Assembly: GCF_010894455.1 (NCBI RefSeq)
Contig: NZ_JAAIXY010000001.1
Span: forward strand, 186,001-250,000
Source: Myxococcus eversor
GTDB taxonomy: Bacteria; Myxococcota; Myxococcia; Myxococcales; Myxococcaceae
DNA: 64,000 nucleotides
Direction: 5' to 3'
Made by a program: the position numbers and the translations under genes. The number at the start of each line of letters is the position of its first letter. The first letter of the stretch is position 1. This document shows positions 41,443 through 49,855 of this stretch, piece after piece. The notes beneath the pieces were generated by a model. That model saw nothing but the letters and a program-made list of their open reading frames with translations, did not search any database and was not told the origin of the DNA.

Positions 41443-43305
41443 CTACTCCTTCATGCGGACGTTGAGCTCCAGCTTCCAACGTCCCGAGCCACCTTTCTCC
41501 AGGCACCGCAGCTCCAGCGTCCCCACCTCCGTCACCGCGGCCTGCAGGTTGACGGGGGTCAAATCGCCATAGGTCGACGCCTGTCCGGGCATGGTCGTCT
41601 CGATGGGGGCCAGCTCCTCCATCTCCCCCTTGGCCAGCTCGTCCGCCACGTCATCCACCATGACGCCGACCTTGTCGTCGCGCCGCATGGAGGAGGAGAA
41701 GAAGCGGAAGCTGGTGGGCTCGCCGGTGACGAGGCCGAACTCCTGCGGCGGCACATCCGCCTGCGTGCCTTCCTCCATGCCGAAGGGCGCCACGCACAGT
41801 GCCTTCACGGGAGGCTCGAAGCCGGGCACCGCGGGCATCGCCGACTCCACGCCCACGTAGTACGCGCGCGCCGTGCCGCCTCGGATGCGCAGGCCATTGC
41901 CCTGGCGCACCCAGCCGTAATACGCCGCGCCGCGCGCCACCGCGAGGTCCAGGTCCGCGCCCTCCAGCTCCTTCGCCGGCTGGCCCCCGTCCGCCTTCAG
42001 CCACAGGTTGAGCACCTCCATGACGCGCTCCTTGAGAGGGCCCGCCTTGAAGACGCCGCCGTTGAAGAGCACCGCCGTCGGGTGGAGGAAGGACTTGTCG
42101 CCCACGTCCACCGGTGCGTCGTGGCTCGCCGCCAGCGCCTGGGCCTGCCGCGTGAGGAAGGCCGCCAGGTGCCGCGAGACGCCCGGGTCCTGCGCGTAGG
42201 GCAGCGCCATCTGCGCCAGGCCCATGCGCCGCGCGGTGCGGGGCAGCTCCGCCAGGGGCGTCACGGGGAAGAAGCCCTCGGTGAGGACGCGATCCAACTC
42301 CTCGCGTGTCAGCTCCGTGCGCAGCGTGCCGCCGATGAGGGACGAGCCCCGGCCGGGGATGGAGATGGGCACCTTGTCCAGCGAGGTGTCGCCGTACAGC
42401 GTCTCCTTCGCCTGCCGGCAGCCGTAGGTGAGGGCGTTGAACTGCCACGGGTCCAGCTTCTTGCCGTCGGCGGCCAGGCGCTGGTTGAGCGTGTGCGCCA
42501 GCGCCAGGTCCATGTTGTCGCCGCCCAACAGGATGTGGTCGCCCACCGCCACGCGCAGCAGCTCCACCTCGCCGCCGCTGTCGCGCACGGTGATGACGGA
42601 GAAGTCGGACGTGCCGCCGCCCACGTCGACGACGAGGATGACCTCGCCGGGCTTCACCTGCTGCCGGAAGTTCTCCCCCATCGCCTCCAGCCACGCGTAC
42701 AGCGCGGCCTGCGGCTCCTCGAGCAGGGTGAGGTGCTCGATTCCCGCCGCTTTCGCGGCCTCCAGCGTCAGCTCTCGCGCCGCCGCATCGAAGGACGCGG
42801 GGACGGTGACGATGACGTCCTGGGTGGCCAGCGCGTTGCCGGACTCGTCGTCCCCCTGCGCGAAGGTGGAGTCCCACGCCTCCTTGAGGTGGCGCAGGAA
42901 GCGCGCGGACGCGTCCAACGGGGACACGCGCTGCACGTCCTGCGGAGCCTGCCATGGCAGGAGCGCCGAGCGCCGGTCCACGCCGGGGTGGGACAGCCAG
43001 CTCTTGGGTGACGACACCAGCCGGGTGGGGACCTTGGCGCCGTGGGAGCGGGCGAACTCACCGATGATGGAGGAGGCGTCCTTGTTCCACGGCAGCGCCA
43101 GGCTGCCCTGGGGAAATTCCTGGGCGGAGGGCAGGTAGAGGAAGGAGGGCAGGAGCGGGCGCGACTCCAGCGTGCCGGGCGCCGTCAGCTGGGGAATCGG
43201 CAACATCGACTGCGCGCGTCCCCGGGCCTTGCTGTCCTCGAGGTTGAAGTACGACACCGCGGAGTGCGTGGTGCCAAGGTCGATGCCGATGGAATAGCGG
43301 GCCAT
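41443..43305 (-). CDS. Hsp70-family protein, short form
   Basis: A 620-residue DnaK-related protein. GIDLGTTHSAVSYF, ILVVDVGGGTSDFSVITV and AVLFNGGVFKAG mark the actin-like ATPase, and both catalytic loops look intact. From about 470 a beta-sandwich-like part follows and the chain ends VNLQAAVTEVGTLELRCLEKGG...LNVRMKE, with no helical lid and no EEVD. The same beta end (LQAALTEIGTLELYC) occurs in the middle of the next protein, so the two are paralogues and the downstream one carries an extra domain. It is the middle gene of the unit. Confidence 0.9.
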   Translation of the reverse strand: MARYSIGIDLGTTHSAVSYFNLEDSKARGRAQSMLPIPQLTAPGTLESRPLLPSFLYLPSAQEFPQGSLALPWNKDASSIIGEFARSHGAKVPTRLVSSPKSWLSHPGVDRRSALLPWQAPQDVQRVSPLDASARFLRHLKEAWDSTFAQGDDESGNALATQDVIVTVPASFDAAARELTLEAAKAAGIEHLTLLEEPQAALYAWLEAMGENFRQQVKPGEVILVVDVGGGTSDFSVITVRDSGGEVELLRVAVGDHILLGGDNMDLALAHTLNQRLAADGKKLDPWQFNALTYGCRQAKETLYGDTSLDKVPISIPGRGSSLIGGTLRTELTREELDRVLTEGFFPVTPLAELPRTARRMGLAQMALPYAQDPGVSRHLAAFLTRQAQALAASHDAPVDVGDKSFLHPTAVLFNGGVFKAGPLKERVMEVLNLWLKADGGQPAKELEGADLDLAVARGAAYYGWVRQGNGLRIRGGTARAYYVGVESAMPAVPGFEPPVKALCVAPFGMEEGTQADVPPQEFGLVTGEPTSFRFFSSSMRRDDKVGVMVDDVADELAKGEMEELAPIETTMPGQASTYGDLTPVNLQAAVTEVGTLELRCLEKGGSGRWKLELNVRMKE

Positions 43306-43366
43306 ATCGGGCTTGAACTCCTTGAAGGCTCCCTTTTGTCCGGTCTGCGTGTCCGTCGAGCGACGC

Positions 43367-43969
43367 TCAGGCGAGCTCGACTTCCGCTGGAGCGAGCACT
43401 CGCGGGTCCATGGCGGGGCTCACGACCGGAAACTTCACTTCCGACGTCACCCACCCGTGGTGGCGCAGCGTGCCGGTGTGGGGAGGCTGTCCCGTCACGT
43501 TGCCAATGAGGCGGATGCGCTGGGCATCGAAGGACACGGGCACGGTGACCTGCTCTCCCTCCGACTGGGGGAGCACCGGCTTGAGGGTGAAGTACTGGCC
43601 CACCACCTTGCGGCACCCCTCGTGGACGGTGCGGCAGGCGGCTCCCACCTCGGCGTCCGAGAAGGCGGCCACGTTCTCCTGGAGGAAGTCCACCAGCCGA
43701 CCTTCCCTCTGGAGCATGGCGAGCAGGGCCAGGGCGCTGGCGTGCTCCCGCTCGGGCGGCAGGGCAGGGGGCGGCGGGGGGGCCTTGTCCACCGTGGGGG
43801 TGGGGGCCGGGGTGCCGGAGGGCAGGAGGTTCAACTGCCCGGCGTCGTAGGCCCGGCTGGCGGGCAGCACGGCGCGAGCGAATTCACCGGACACGAGGCA
43901 GCGCCAGAAGCAGAGCCAGGCGAGCCAGAAGCGCGCGAAGAACGACAGCGAGGCAGACGGGTCAGTCAT
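43367..43969 (-). CDS. DUF2760-family protein
   Basis: A 200-residue protein. An N-terminal hydrophobic/amphipathic helix (FFARFWLAWLCFWRCLVSGEFA) may bind membrane. A Pro-rich linker with a PPPPPALPPE stretch follows at about 60-75, and then the conserved domain HASALALLAMLQREGRLVDFLQENVAAFSDAEVGAA, CRTVHEGCRKV, IRLIGNVTGQPPHTGTLRHHGW. DUF2760 genes are recurrently found beside Hsp70-like genes, as here, suggesting a co-factor role. ATG 43969 is chosen at the start of the helix. It heads the Hsp70 unit and lies just past the tRNA terminator. Confidence 0.85.
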   Translation of the reverse strand: MTDPSASLSFFARFWLAWLCFWRCLVSGEFARAVLPASRAYDAGQLNLLPSGTPAPTPTVDKAPPPPPALPPEREHASALALLAMLQREGRLVDFLQENVAAFSDAEVGAACRTVHEGCRKVVGQYFTLKPVLPQSEGEQVTVPVSFDAQRIRLIGNVTGQPPHTGTLRHHGWVTSEVKFPVVSPAMDPRVLAPAEVELA

Positions 43970-44035
43970 CGACTCCGGATAACAAAGCCCGCCTGCTTTG
44001 CAATTCGGCAGTTGCCCGAAATGCCCCCAAATGCA

Positions 44036-44065
44036 AAGGGCCTCACGGTTTCCCGTGAGGCCCTT
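44036..44065 (-). terminator. tRNA-Ala terminator
   Basis: A 13-bp perfect stem AAGGGCCTCACGG / CCGTGAGGCCCTT with a GAAA loop on the minus strand, followed by TGCATTT, 11 nt past the tRNA 3' end. Confidence 0.85.
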
Positions 44066-44076
44066 CGTTTTCAACA

Positions 44077-44152
<76 letters not shown>

Positions 44153-44205
44153 ATTACGGGCCCTGCGTGCGGCGCCCCGGCGTTTGGGCCGCCGAGGTGA
44201 ACGGG

Positions 44206-44234
44206 CTAGTACCGGACCGCTTTCATGCTGTCAA
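44206..44234 (-). promoter_or_regulatory. tRNA-Ala promoter
   Basis: On the minus strand consensus TTGACA (44234-44229), exact 17-bp spacer, TACTAG (44211-44206). About 47 nt of 5' leader would be removed by RNase P. Confidence 0.85.
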
Positions 44235-44343
44235 GCGCAAGCCTTCGTGACTCATCCGTGCGATTGACGTGCCGCGCAGCGGATGCCATAAAAACCCTTC
44301 TTCTCAGGCGTACCCTTCCCGCCCGGTGTCCCTCCCCCCGGTA

Positions 44344-46704
44344 ATGTCTACCTCCCCTTCAAAGACGTTGAGCCCGGCCGAGCTCGCGAAGCTCGAACAC
44401 GCGTTCGCTTCAGACCCTTCGTCCGCCGCCTATAAGCCCTTGGCCGAAGCGTACCTGAGCATGGGGCGCTTCATGGAGGCGATGGTCGTCTGCAAGAAGG
44501 GCGTGAAGGCGCATCCCAACGCCGCGGACCCTCGCATCCTCCTGGCCCGTGTCTATGCCGACCAGGGCAAGGACAAGAAGGCCCTGGAAGAGGCGCTCGG
44601 CGCACTCCAGGTCCAGCCCGAGGACAAGGCCGCGCTGCGGCTGGCCGGCGCCCTCCAACTCAAGACGGGCGAAGCCGAGCCCGGCAAGGCGAACCTCCTC
44701 AAGGCCTACAGCGTGGATCCGGGAGACCCGGACACCGTCACGCTGCTGCAGCAGCACAAGATCGACCCGCCTCGGCCCGTCGCGCCCGCGCCCGTCGCGG
44801 CGCCGCCCGTGGTGACGCCGTCCGCCACGCAGCAGTCGGCGTCGGCCCTCGCGAGTGTCGCGGCCACGGAGGCCCAGACTCCCGCGGCGCCCACGCCGAA
44901 GCCCGCGTCGACGCCGCGTGCGCCCTCGGGCCCGTCCGCTCAGGCCCGCACGGAGGCGCCCCGCGCGCCCACGCCCCAGCCCCGCCGCCCGCAGCCGGTG
45001 GTGGTGGAAGAGGTGGATGACGACGAGGACGACGAGTCTCCTCGTGGACGTCAGGCGAGCCGGCAGGGGGGTGGCCGCGGCAAGTGGGTGACGGTGGCGC
45101 TGGTGGCGGCGCTGGCGCTCTTCATCCCCGGCTACGTGATGTACACCCGGCACACGCGCAACGTCGCCCGTGAGCTGAAGAAGCACCTGGAGGTCGCCGC
45201 CGAAGCGCTCAAGCGCGACTCCTTCGACAGCTACAAGAAGGCGTGCGAGGCGGCCGACAAGGCGCTGGAGGTGAACTCCGACTCCGGCCTGGCCCATGGT
45301 TACCTGGCGTACGCCTACGCCATCCGCTGGGGCGAGCACGGCGGCGGTGACGACGCGCGCCGCCGCGCCGAGGAGCACCTGGCCGCGGGCATGAAGGCGG
45401 GCGACGTCAGCTCGCACCTCATCGCGGCCGAGGCGCTCGTCCAGACGTACGGGGGCAAGGGCAAGGACGCGCTGGGCAAGCTCGAGGAGAAGGTCCGGGC
45501 GCTGGACTCCCAGGGCCGCTCCAGCTCGCTGCTCTACCTGACGCTGGGCCTCATCCAGATGAACGCGGGCGACCTGGACCGCGCGCGGGACACCCTGGAG
45601 CGCGCGCAGACGCTGGCTCCGGACGACCCGCGCGTCTACTCCGGCCTGGGCGCCGCCTACCGCCGGCTGGGCCAGGACAACACCGCCTGGAAGAACTACG
45701 ACCTGGCGCTGCGCTACGAGAAGGACCACCCCGAGTCGCTCCTGGGCCGCTCCCTGCTGATGCTGGAGCAGGACGAGCCCAACTTCGGCCTGGTGCAGTC
45801 CATGCTCAAGAAGCTCCTGGAGTCGGAGCCGCCGCCGTCGCCCCGTCAGCTCGCCGCCGCGCACCTGGCGCGCTCGCTGCTGGTCAGCCGCGTGTCCGCC
45901 GAGCTGCAGGAGCTCAAGCCGGACGTGCAGCAGAAGCTGGTGGAGGCCACCGCGGTGCCGCTGGAGAAGGACAAGGCGCGCGCGGAGATGCTCAAGAGCG
46001 AGGAGACGGGCTTCTCGCTCGACAAGCAGAACCCGGAGCTGCACCTCATCAAGGGCCGCAGGCTGCTGGCCGAGGGCAACTTCGAGCAGGCCGCCGAGGA
46101 GATTCGCAAGGCCATCCGCGTGGATTCGTCGCGCGCCCAGTTCCACGTCGAGCTGGCCAAGGCCCTCATGGGCAAGCAGGGCGGCGAGAAGGAAGCCGCC
46201 GAGGCGCTCCAGACGGCCCTCAAGACGATGGGCGACAGCCCCAAGCTGGTGGTCATGCTGGGCAACGCCCTGCGCCGCCAGGGCAAGCTGGATGACGCCC
46301 TGACGCAGTACCAGCGCGCCGTGAAGGACCCGAAGGCGAAGAACCCGGAGGCCCGGCTGGCCATGGGCACCATCTACCGGGAGCGCTCCGACTGGCCCAA
46401 GGCGCAGGAGCAGCTGGAGAAGGCGAGCCAGGAGTTCGTCGGTCAGCCCGAGCGCTCGGCCGTGGCGCTCACCGAGCTGGCGCGCGTCTTCCAGGGCAAG
46501 GGCGACGCGGCGAAGGCGGACGAGACGTACCAGCGCGCCCTCAACGCCGACGAGGCCTTCACCCCGGCGTACTACTACTACGCCACCCTGCTCTCGAAGG
46601 ACGCCAAGCAGGGCCCGAAGGCGAAGATGCTCGCGCAGGAGTACCTGAAGCGCGAGCCGAGCGGTGAGCACGCCAACGCCGCTCGCTCCCTCTCCGGAGG
46701 GTGA
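44344..46704 (+). CDS. membrane-anchored tetratricopeptide repeat protein
   Basis: A 786-residue protein. Residues 1-130 are TPR-like helices (ELAKLEHAFASDPSSAAYKPLAEAYL; VKAHPNAADPRILLARVY). A Pro/Ala-rich linker with an acidic patch EEVDDDEDDE follows (about 150-235), then a single membrane helix at about 246-265 (VTVALVAALALFIPGYVMY), and 500 residues with many TPRs (SSLLYLTLGLIQMNAGDLDRA; LHLIKGRRLLAEGNFEQAAEEI; VVMLGNALRRQGKLDDALTQY). Cytoplasmic and periplasmic TPR parts flanking one helix suggest a scaffold that bridges the inner membrane, possibly in a motility or secretion machine. ATG 44344 has no clear ribosome site. It is upstream of heme O synthase. Confidence 0.88.
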   Translation: MSTSPSKTLSPAELAKLEHAFASDPSSAAYKPLAEAYLSMGRFMEAMVVCKKGVKAHPNAADPRILLARVYADQGKDKKALEEALGALQVQPEDKAALRLAGALQLKTGEAEPGKANLLKAYSVDPGDPDTVTLLQQHKIDPPRPVAPAPVAAPPVVTPSATQQSASALASVAATEAQTPAAPTPKPASTPRAPSGPSAQARTEAPRAPTPQPRRPQPVVVEEVDDDEDDESPRGRQASRQGGGRGKWVTVALVAALALFIPGYVMYTRHTRNVARELKKHLEVAAEALKRDSFDSYKKACEAADKALEVNSDSGLAHGYLAYAYAIRWGEHGGGDDARRRAEEHLAAGMKAGDVSSHLIAAEALVQTYGGKGKDALGKLEEKVRALDSQGRSSSLLYLTLGLIQMNAGDLDRARDTLERAQTLAPDDPRVYSGLGAAYRRLGQDNTAWKNYDLALRYEKDHPESLLGRSLLMLEQDEPNFGLVQSMLKKLLESEPPPSPRQLAAAHLARSLLVSRVSAELQELKPDVQQKLVEATAVPLEKDKARAEMLKSEETGFSLDKQNPELHLIKGRRLLAEGNFEQAAEEIRKAIRVDSSRAQFHVELAKALMGKQGGEKEAAEALQTALKTMGDSPKLVVMLGNALRRQGKLDDALTQYQRAVKDPKAKNPEARLAMGTIYRERSDWPKAQEQLEKASQEFVGQPERSAVALTELARVFQGKGDAAKADETYQRALNADEAFTPAYYYYATLLSKDAKQGPKAKMLAQEYLKREPSGEHANAARSLSGG

Positions 46705-47012
46705 GCGCGGCCCGACTCCGTCGCCGGGGTCGGACAAGCGGGGCTGATGCGCGCGGGCAGCAAGGCGCGCATCGTGCCCGCGGGCCCGGGTTGAAGGGAC
46801 TCGGGTCCAAGGCTATGCCCCAGGTGTTTGCCTTCCCACGATTGCCAGGACACGAAGACGCGGACCCGGTCCCCCGAAGGGTGCCGGGCGGGCGGCCAGT
46901 CACGGGCGCCCCGTCGCGGTGACGTGTCCTTGCCCACCCCCCGGTGGTGCTTGTATGGGAGGGCCGTCAACGCGTCGGCAGTGCCCCTGTCACGCTCTCC
47001 CCTGGAGTCCGC
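46705..47012 (+). other. intergenic region between TPR gene and ctaB
   Basis: 308 bp with no credible gene. Two mutually exclusive stems follow the TPR stop: GATGCGCGC / GCGCGCATC (46746-46754 with 46765-46773) and CGCGGGCA / TGCCCGCG (46752-46759 with 46775-46782). Further on is a candidate ctaB promoter at 46930-46959. Confidence 0.5.
46930..46959 (+). promoter_or_regulatory. candidate ctaB promoter
   Basis: TTGCCC (46930-46935), 18-bp spacer, TATGGG (46954-46959). The -35 lies in CGTGTCCTTGCCC, a 13-mer also found at the PP2C promoter (7847-7859). Confidence 0.4.
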
Positions 47013-47897
47013 TTGAGCGCGCGTGCCGAGTCCATGTCGACGACCGCGTCCGACCTGCTCTCCCTGATGAAGCCGAGGCTGTCGAGCCTCGTCCTCATCA
47101 CCACGGCGGGTGGCATGTGGCTGGCGCCCGGCCACCTGGCCACGGGCGGTGCCCTGGTGACGCTGCTGGCCACGGCCGGCACGGTGGGTGCGGCCAACGC
47201 GCTCAACTGCTACTGGGAGCGCCATAGCGACCGGTTCATGGCGCGCACGCAGAACCGGCCGCTGCCCTCCGGGCGGATGGAGCCGGCGGTGGCGCTGTGG
47301 TTCGGCATCTCCCTGGCGGCGGTGTCCCTGCCGGCGCTCGCGCTGGGGGCCAACATGCTGACGGCGGCCCTGGGCCTGCTGGCGCTGCTCAGCTACGTGC
47401 TGGCGTACACGCCGCTCAAGGCGCGCACCTCGGTGGCCATGCTGGTGGGCGCGGTGCCTGGCGCGCTGCCCCCGCTGATGGGCTGGACGGCGGTGACGGA
47501 CCGGCTGGACGCGGGCGGCTTCTCGCTCTTCGCCATCCTCTTCCTGTGGCAGATGCCGCACTTCATCGCCATCGCCCTGTTCCGCAAGGAGGAGTACGCG
47601 GCGGCGGGACTCAAGTCGGTGCCGCTGGAGCGCGGGGACGAGTCCAGCCGCGCGCAGATTGTCCTCTACCTGGTGGCGCTGGTGCCGATGACGCTCCTGC
47701 CCTTCCAGCTCCACATCGCCGGCACCTGGTACCTGGCGGCGGCGGTGGCGCTGGGCCTGAGCTTCCTGGGCCTGGGAGCGTGGGGGTTCTTCCGGCGACT
47801 CGGGAAGCCCTGGGCGCGGCAGGCGTTCTTCTTCTCGTTGGTCTACCTTACCGGACTGTTCGCGGCGCTGAGCCTGGACCGCGTTCCCCGCGGCTAG
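47013..47897 (+). CDS. ctaB: protoheme IX farnesyltransferase (heme O synthase)
   Basis: An integral membrane UbiA-family prenyltransferase that attaches farnesyl to heme B for haem-copper oxidases; 294 residues with about eight or nine membrane helices. The prenyl-diphosphate motif appears as NCYWERHSDRFMARTQNRPLP, and the second loop as YTPLKART with GALPPLMGW. The first Asp of the usual ERDxD pattern is His here (ERHSD), which is unusual. TTG 47013 is preferred because GGAG lies 5-6 nt upstream; ATG 47034 gives a protein 7 residues shorter. No oxidase subunit gene is adjacent. Confidence 0.9.
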   Translation: MSARAESMSTTASDLLSLMKPRLSSLVLITTAGGMWLAPGHLATGGALVTLLATAGTVGAANALNCYWERHSDRFMARTQNRPLPSGRMEPAVALWFGISLAAVSLPALALGANMLTAALGLLALLSYVLAYTPLKARTSVAMLVGAVPGALPPLMGWTAVTDRLDAGGFSLFAILFLWQMPHFIAIALFRKEEYAAAGLKSVPLERGDESSRAQIVLYLVALVPMTLLPFQLHIAGTWYLAAAVALGLSFLGLGAWGFFRRLGKPWARQAFFFSLVYLTGLFAALSLDRVPRG

Positions 47898-47926
47898 CGC
47901 GGGGGTGCCGGCGGGACACACCGCCC

Positions 47927-48916
47927 ATGCCTGATACCTCGGTCTCCACCCCTCCCGTTCCGCTGCTCCACCTCGAGGGGCTGACCCGACGTTTCAAGGA
48001 CCGCGTCGCCGTGGACGGTTTGACGCTGTCCGTGCGGCCGGGCGAAATCCTCGGCCTCCTGGGCCCCAACGGGGCGGGCAAGTCCACCACCTTCCAGATT
48101 CTGGCGGGCCTCCTGGCGCCCGATGCGGGGCAGGTGCGCTTCGCCGGGCGGGAGCTGTCGCTCAGCGACCCGGCCTTGCGTCGGCAGATGGGCATCATCT
48201 TCCAGCGCGGCAGCCTGGATGACCTGCTGACGGCGCGGGAGAACCTGATGCTCGGGGCCCGGCTGTACGGGCTGACGGGCGAGCGGGCGCGCGAGCGGGT
48301 GGAGTCCATGTTGACGCTCATCGGCCTGGCGGACCGCGGGGACGAGCGGGTGGGCACGTGGTCCGGGGGCATGCGCCGCAGGCTGGAGCTGGCGCGGGCG
48401 CTGGTGCATCAGCCGCGCGTGGTGCTGATGGACGAGCCCACGCAGGGCCTGGACGAAGCGGCCTTCCGCACGTTCTGGGCGCACCTGAAGCGGCTGCGTG
48501 ACGCGGAGGGCATCACCGTGCTGCTGACCACGCACCGGGCCGATGAGGCCGAAGTCTGCGACAGGCTGGCGGTGCTCGACGCGGGCAAGCTGGTGGCGTG
48601 TGACACGCCGGCCGCGCTGGCCTCGCGCATGGGTGGGGACATCCTCACGGTGGAGGCGACCGAGCCCGAGACGCTGGCGCGCGAGGTGCGCGAGAAGCTG
48701 GGCGTGGACGCGAAGGTGGTGGAGGGGAAGGTGCAGGTGGAAGCCCGGCAGGGGCACGCGCTGGTGCCTCGGTTGGTGGAGGCCTTTCCAGCGGGCAGGT
48801 TGTCGTCCGTCTCGTTGCGCCGGCCCACGCTGGCGGACGTGTTCCTCCAGCTCACCGGGCGCGCGCTGGGCGCCGATGTGCCGGCCGCGGACCCCGCGCC
48901 GAGGAAACGCCGATGA
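47927..48916 (+). CDS. ABC-2-type exporter ATPase
   Basis: A 329-residue ABC ATPase of the drug/polysaccharide exporter (DrrA/NodI-like) class. Walker A LGPNGAGKST, Q-loop GIIFQRG, signature WSGGMRRRLELARAL, Walker B VVLMDEPTQGLD and H-loop LLTTHRADEAE are all intact. The C-terminal 90 residues (LTVEATEPETLAREVREKLG) form the accessory domain typical of this class. It overlaps the permease gene as ATGA and starts 30 bp after ctaB. The ctaB-ABC order is also known where ABC-2 exporters take part in cytochrome oxidase assembly; an alternative is drug efflux. Confidence 0.93.
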   Translation: MPDTSVSTPPVPLLHLEGLTRRFKDRVAVDGLTLSVRPGEILGLLGPNGAGKSTTFQILAGLLAPDAGQVRFAGRELSLSDPALRRQMGIIFQRGSLDDLLTARENLMLGARLYGLTGERARERVESMLTLIGLADRGDERVGTWSGGMRRRLELARALVHQPRVVLMDEPTQGLDEAAFRTFWAHLKRLRDAEGITVLLTTHRADEAEVCDRLAVLDAGKLVACDTPAALASRMGGDILTVEATEPETLAREVREKLGVDAKVVEGKVQVEARQGHALVPRLVEAFPAGRLSSVSLRRPTLADVFLQLTGRALGADVPAADPAPRKRR

Positions 48917-49770
48917 CCGCCGAACTCTCCACCGCGCATCCCCCCGCCGTGACTGTTTCCGCCCCGGCGCCGGCCGTGCCTGGGACGCTCGCGTTGCAGT
49001 GGGCGACGGTGCGCGTGTTGATGGCGCGCGACGTGGTGCGCTTCTTCCGTCAGCCCAGCCGCGTCGTCGGCGCGCTGGCGCAGCCCATCCTGTTCTGGTT
49101 CGTCATCGGCTCGGGCTTCGCGGGCTCGTTCCGTGTCGAGGGCGCGCAGGGGCTCGGCTACCAGCAGTTCTTCTTCCCGGGCGTCGTCACCATGGTGCTC
49201 TTGTTCAGCGCCATCTTCGCGACGATTACCGTCATCGAGGACCGGCGTGAGGGGTTCCTCCAGGCGGTGCTCGCCGGGCCGGGCTCGCGGCTGGCGGTGG
49301 TGCTGGGCAAGGCGCTGGGCTCGTCGGCCATCGCGCTGATGCAGGCGTCCTTGTTCCTGCTCCTGGCGCCGCTCGCGGGCGTGAGCGCGGCCACCGTCAA
49401 CCTGCCGTTGCTCTTCGCGGTGATGGTGCTGTCGGCGCTGGCGCTGACGGGCATGGGCATGTCGCTGGCGTGGTGGGTGCGCTCCAGCGCGGGCTACCAC
49501 GCGGTGATGAGCATCGTCCTGTTGCCCATGTGGGTGCTGTCCGGGGCGATGTTCCCGCTCAAGGGCGCGGGGACGTGGCTGTCGTGGGTGATGGTGGTCA
49601 ACCCCATGCGCTTCTCCGTGGAGGGCGTGCGGCGGGCGCTGTACGGCGCGGAGGCGTCGGTGGTGGTGGGCTCGCCCATGTCGGGGACGGGGCTGGAGGT
49701 GCCGGTGCTGCTCGCGTTCGCGACGGTGTTCCTGGGATTGGCCGCGGTGAGCGTCAGCCGTCGCGAATAG
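48913..49770 (+). CDS. ABC-2-type exporter permease
   Basis: A 285-residue integral membrane protein with six predicted helices. It has a long cytoplasmic amphipathic start (VRVLMARDVVRFFRQPSRVVGAL), and the ABC-2 segments FWFVIGSGFAGS, YQQFFFPGVVTMVLLFSAIF, EDRREGFLQAVLAGP and WVLSGAMFPLKGAGTWLSWV, similar to NodJ/DrrB. It overlaps the ATPase gene by 4 bp, forming a complete exporter. The substrate is not evident. Confidence 0.92.
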   Translation: MTAELSTAHPPAVTVSAPAPAVPGTLALQWATVRVLMARDVVRFFRQPSRVVGALAQPILFWFVIGSGFAGSFRVEGAQGLGYQQFFFPGVVTMVLLFSAIFATITVIEDRREGFLQAVLAGPGSRLAVVLGKALGSSAIALMQASLFLLLAPLAGVSAATVNLPLLFAVMVLSALALTGMGMSLAWWVRSSAGYHAVMSIVLLPMWVLSGAMFPLKGAGTWLSWVMVVNPMRFSVEGVRRALYGAEASVVVGSPMSGTGLEVPVLLAFATVFLGLAAVSVSRRE

Positions 49771-49855
49771 CGCGGACGGGCCGTTGGACAGCTTCGCGTC
49801 CTTTGACTACGAGGGGACGCGGACGAAGTACACGGTTCACCGAGGAGACTGCACG

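Noticed and set aside
39111-41465. Open frame of about 784 codons on the plus strand across the Hsp70 gene
   Set aside because: Antisense shadow of a gene with clear Hsp70 motifs; composition is typical of non-coding high-GC frames.
47927-49770. O-antigen exporter Wzt/Wzm
   Set aside because: The ATPase lacks the long C-terminal carbohydrate-binding domain, the permease looks NodJ/DrrB-like, and the pair lies next to ctaB.
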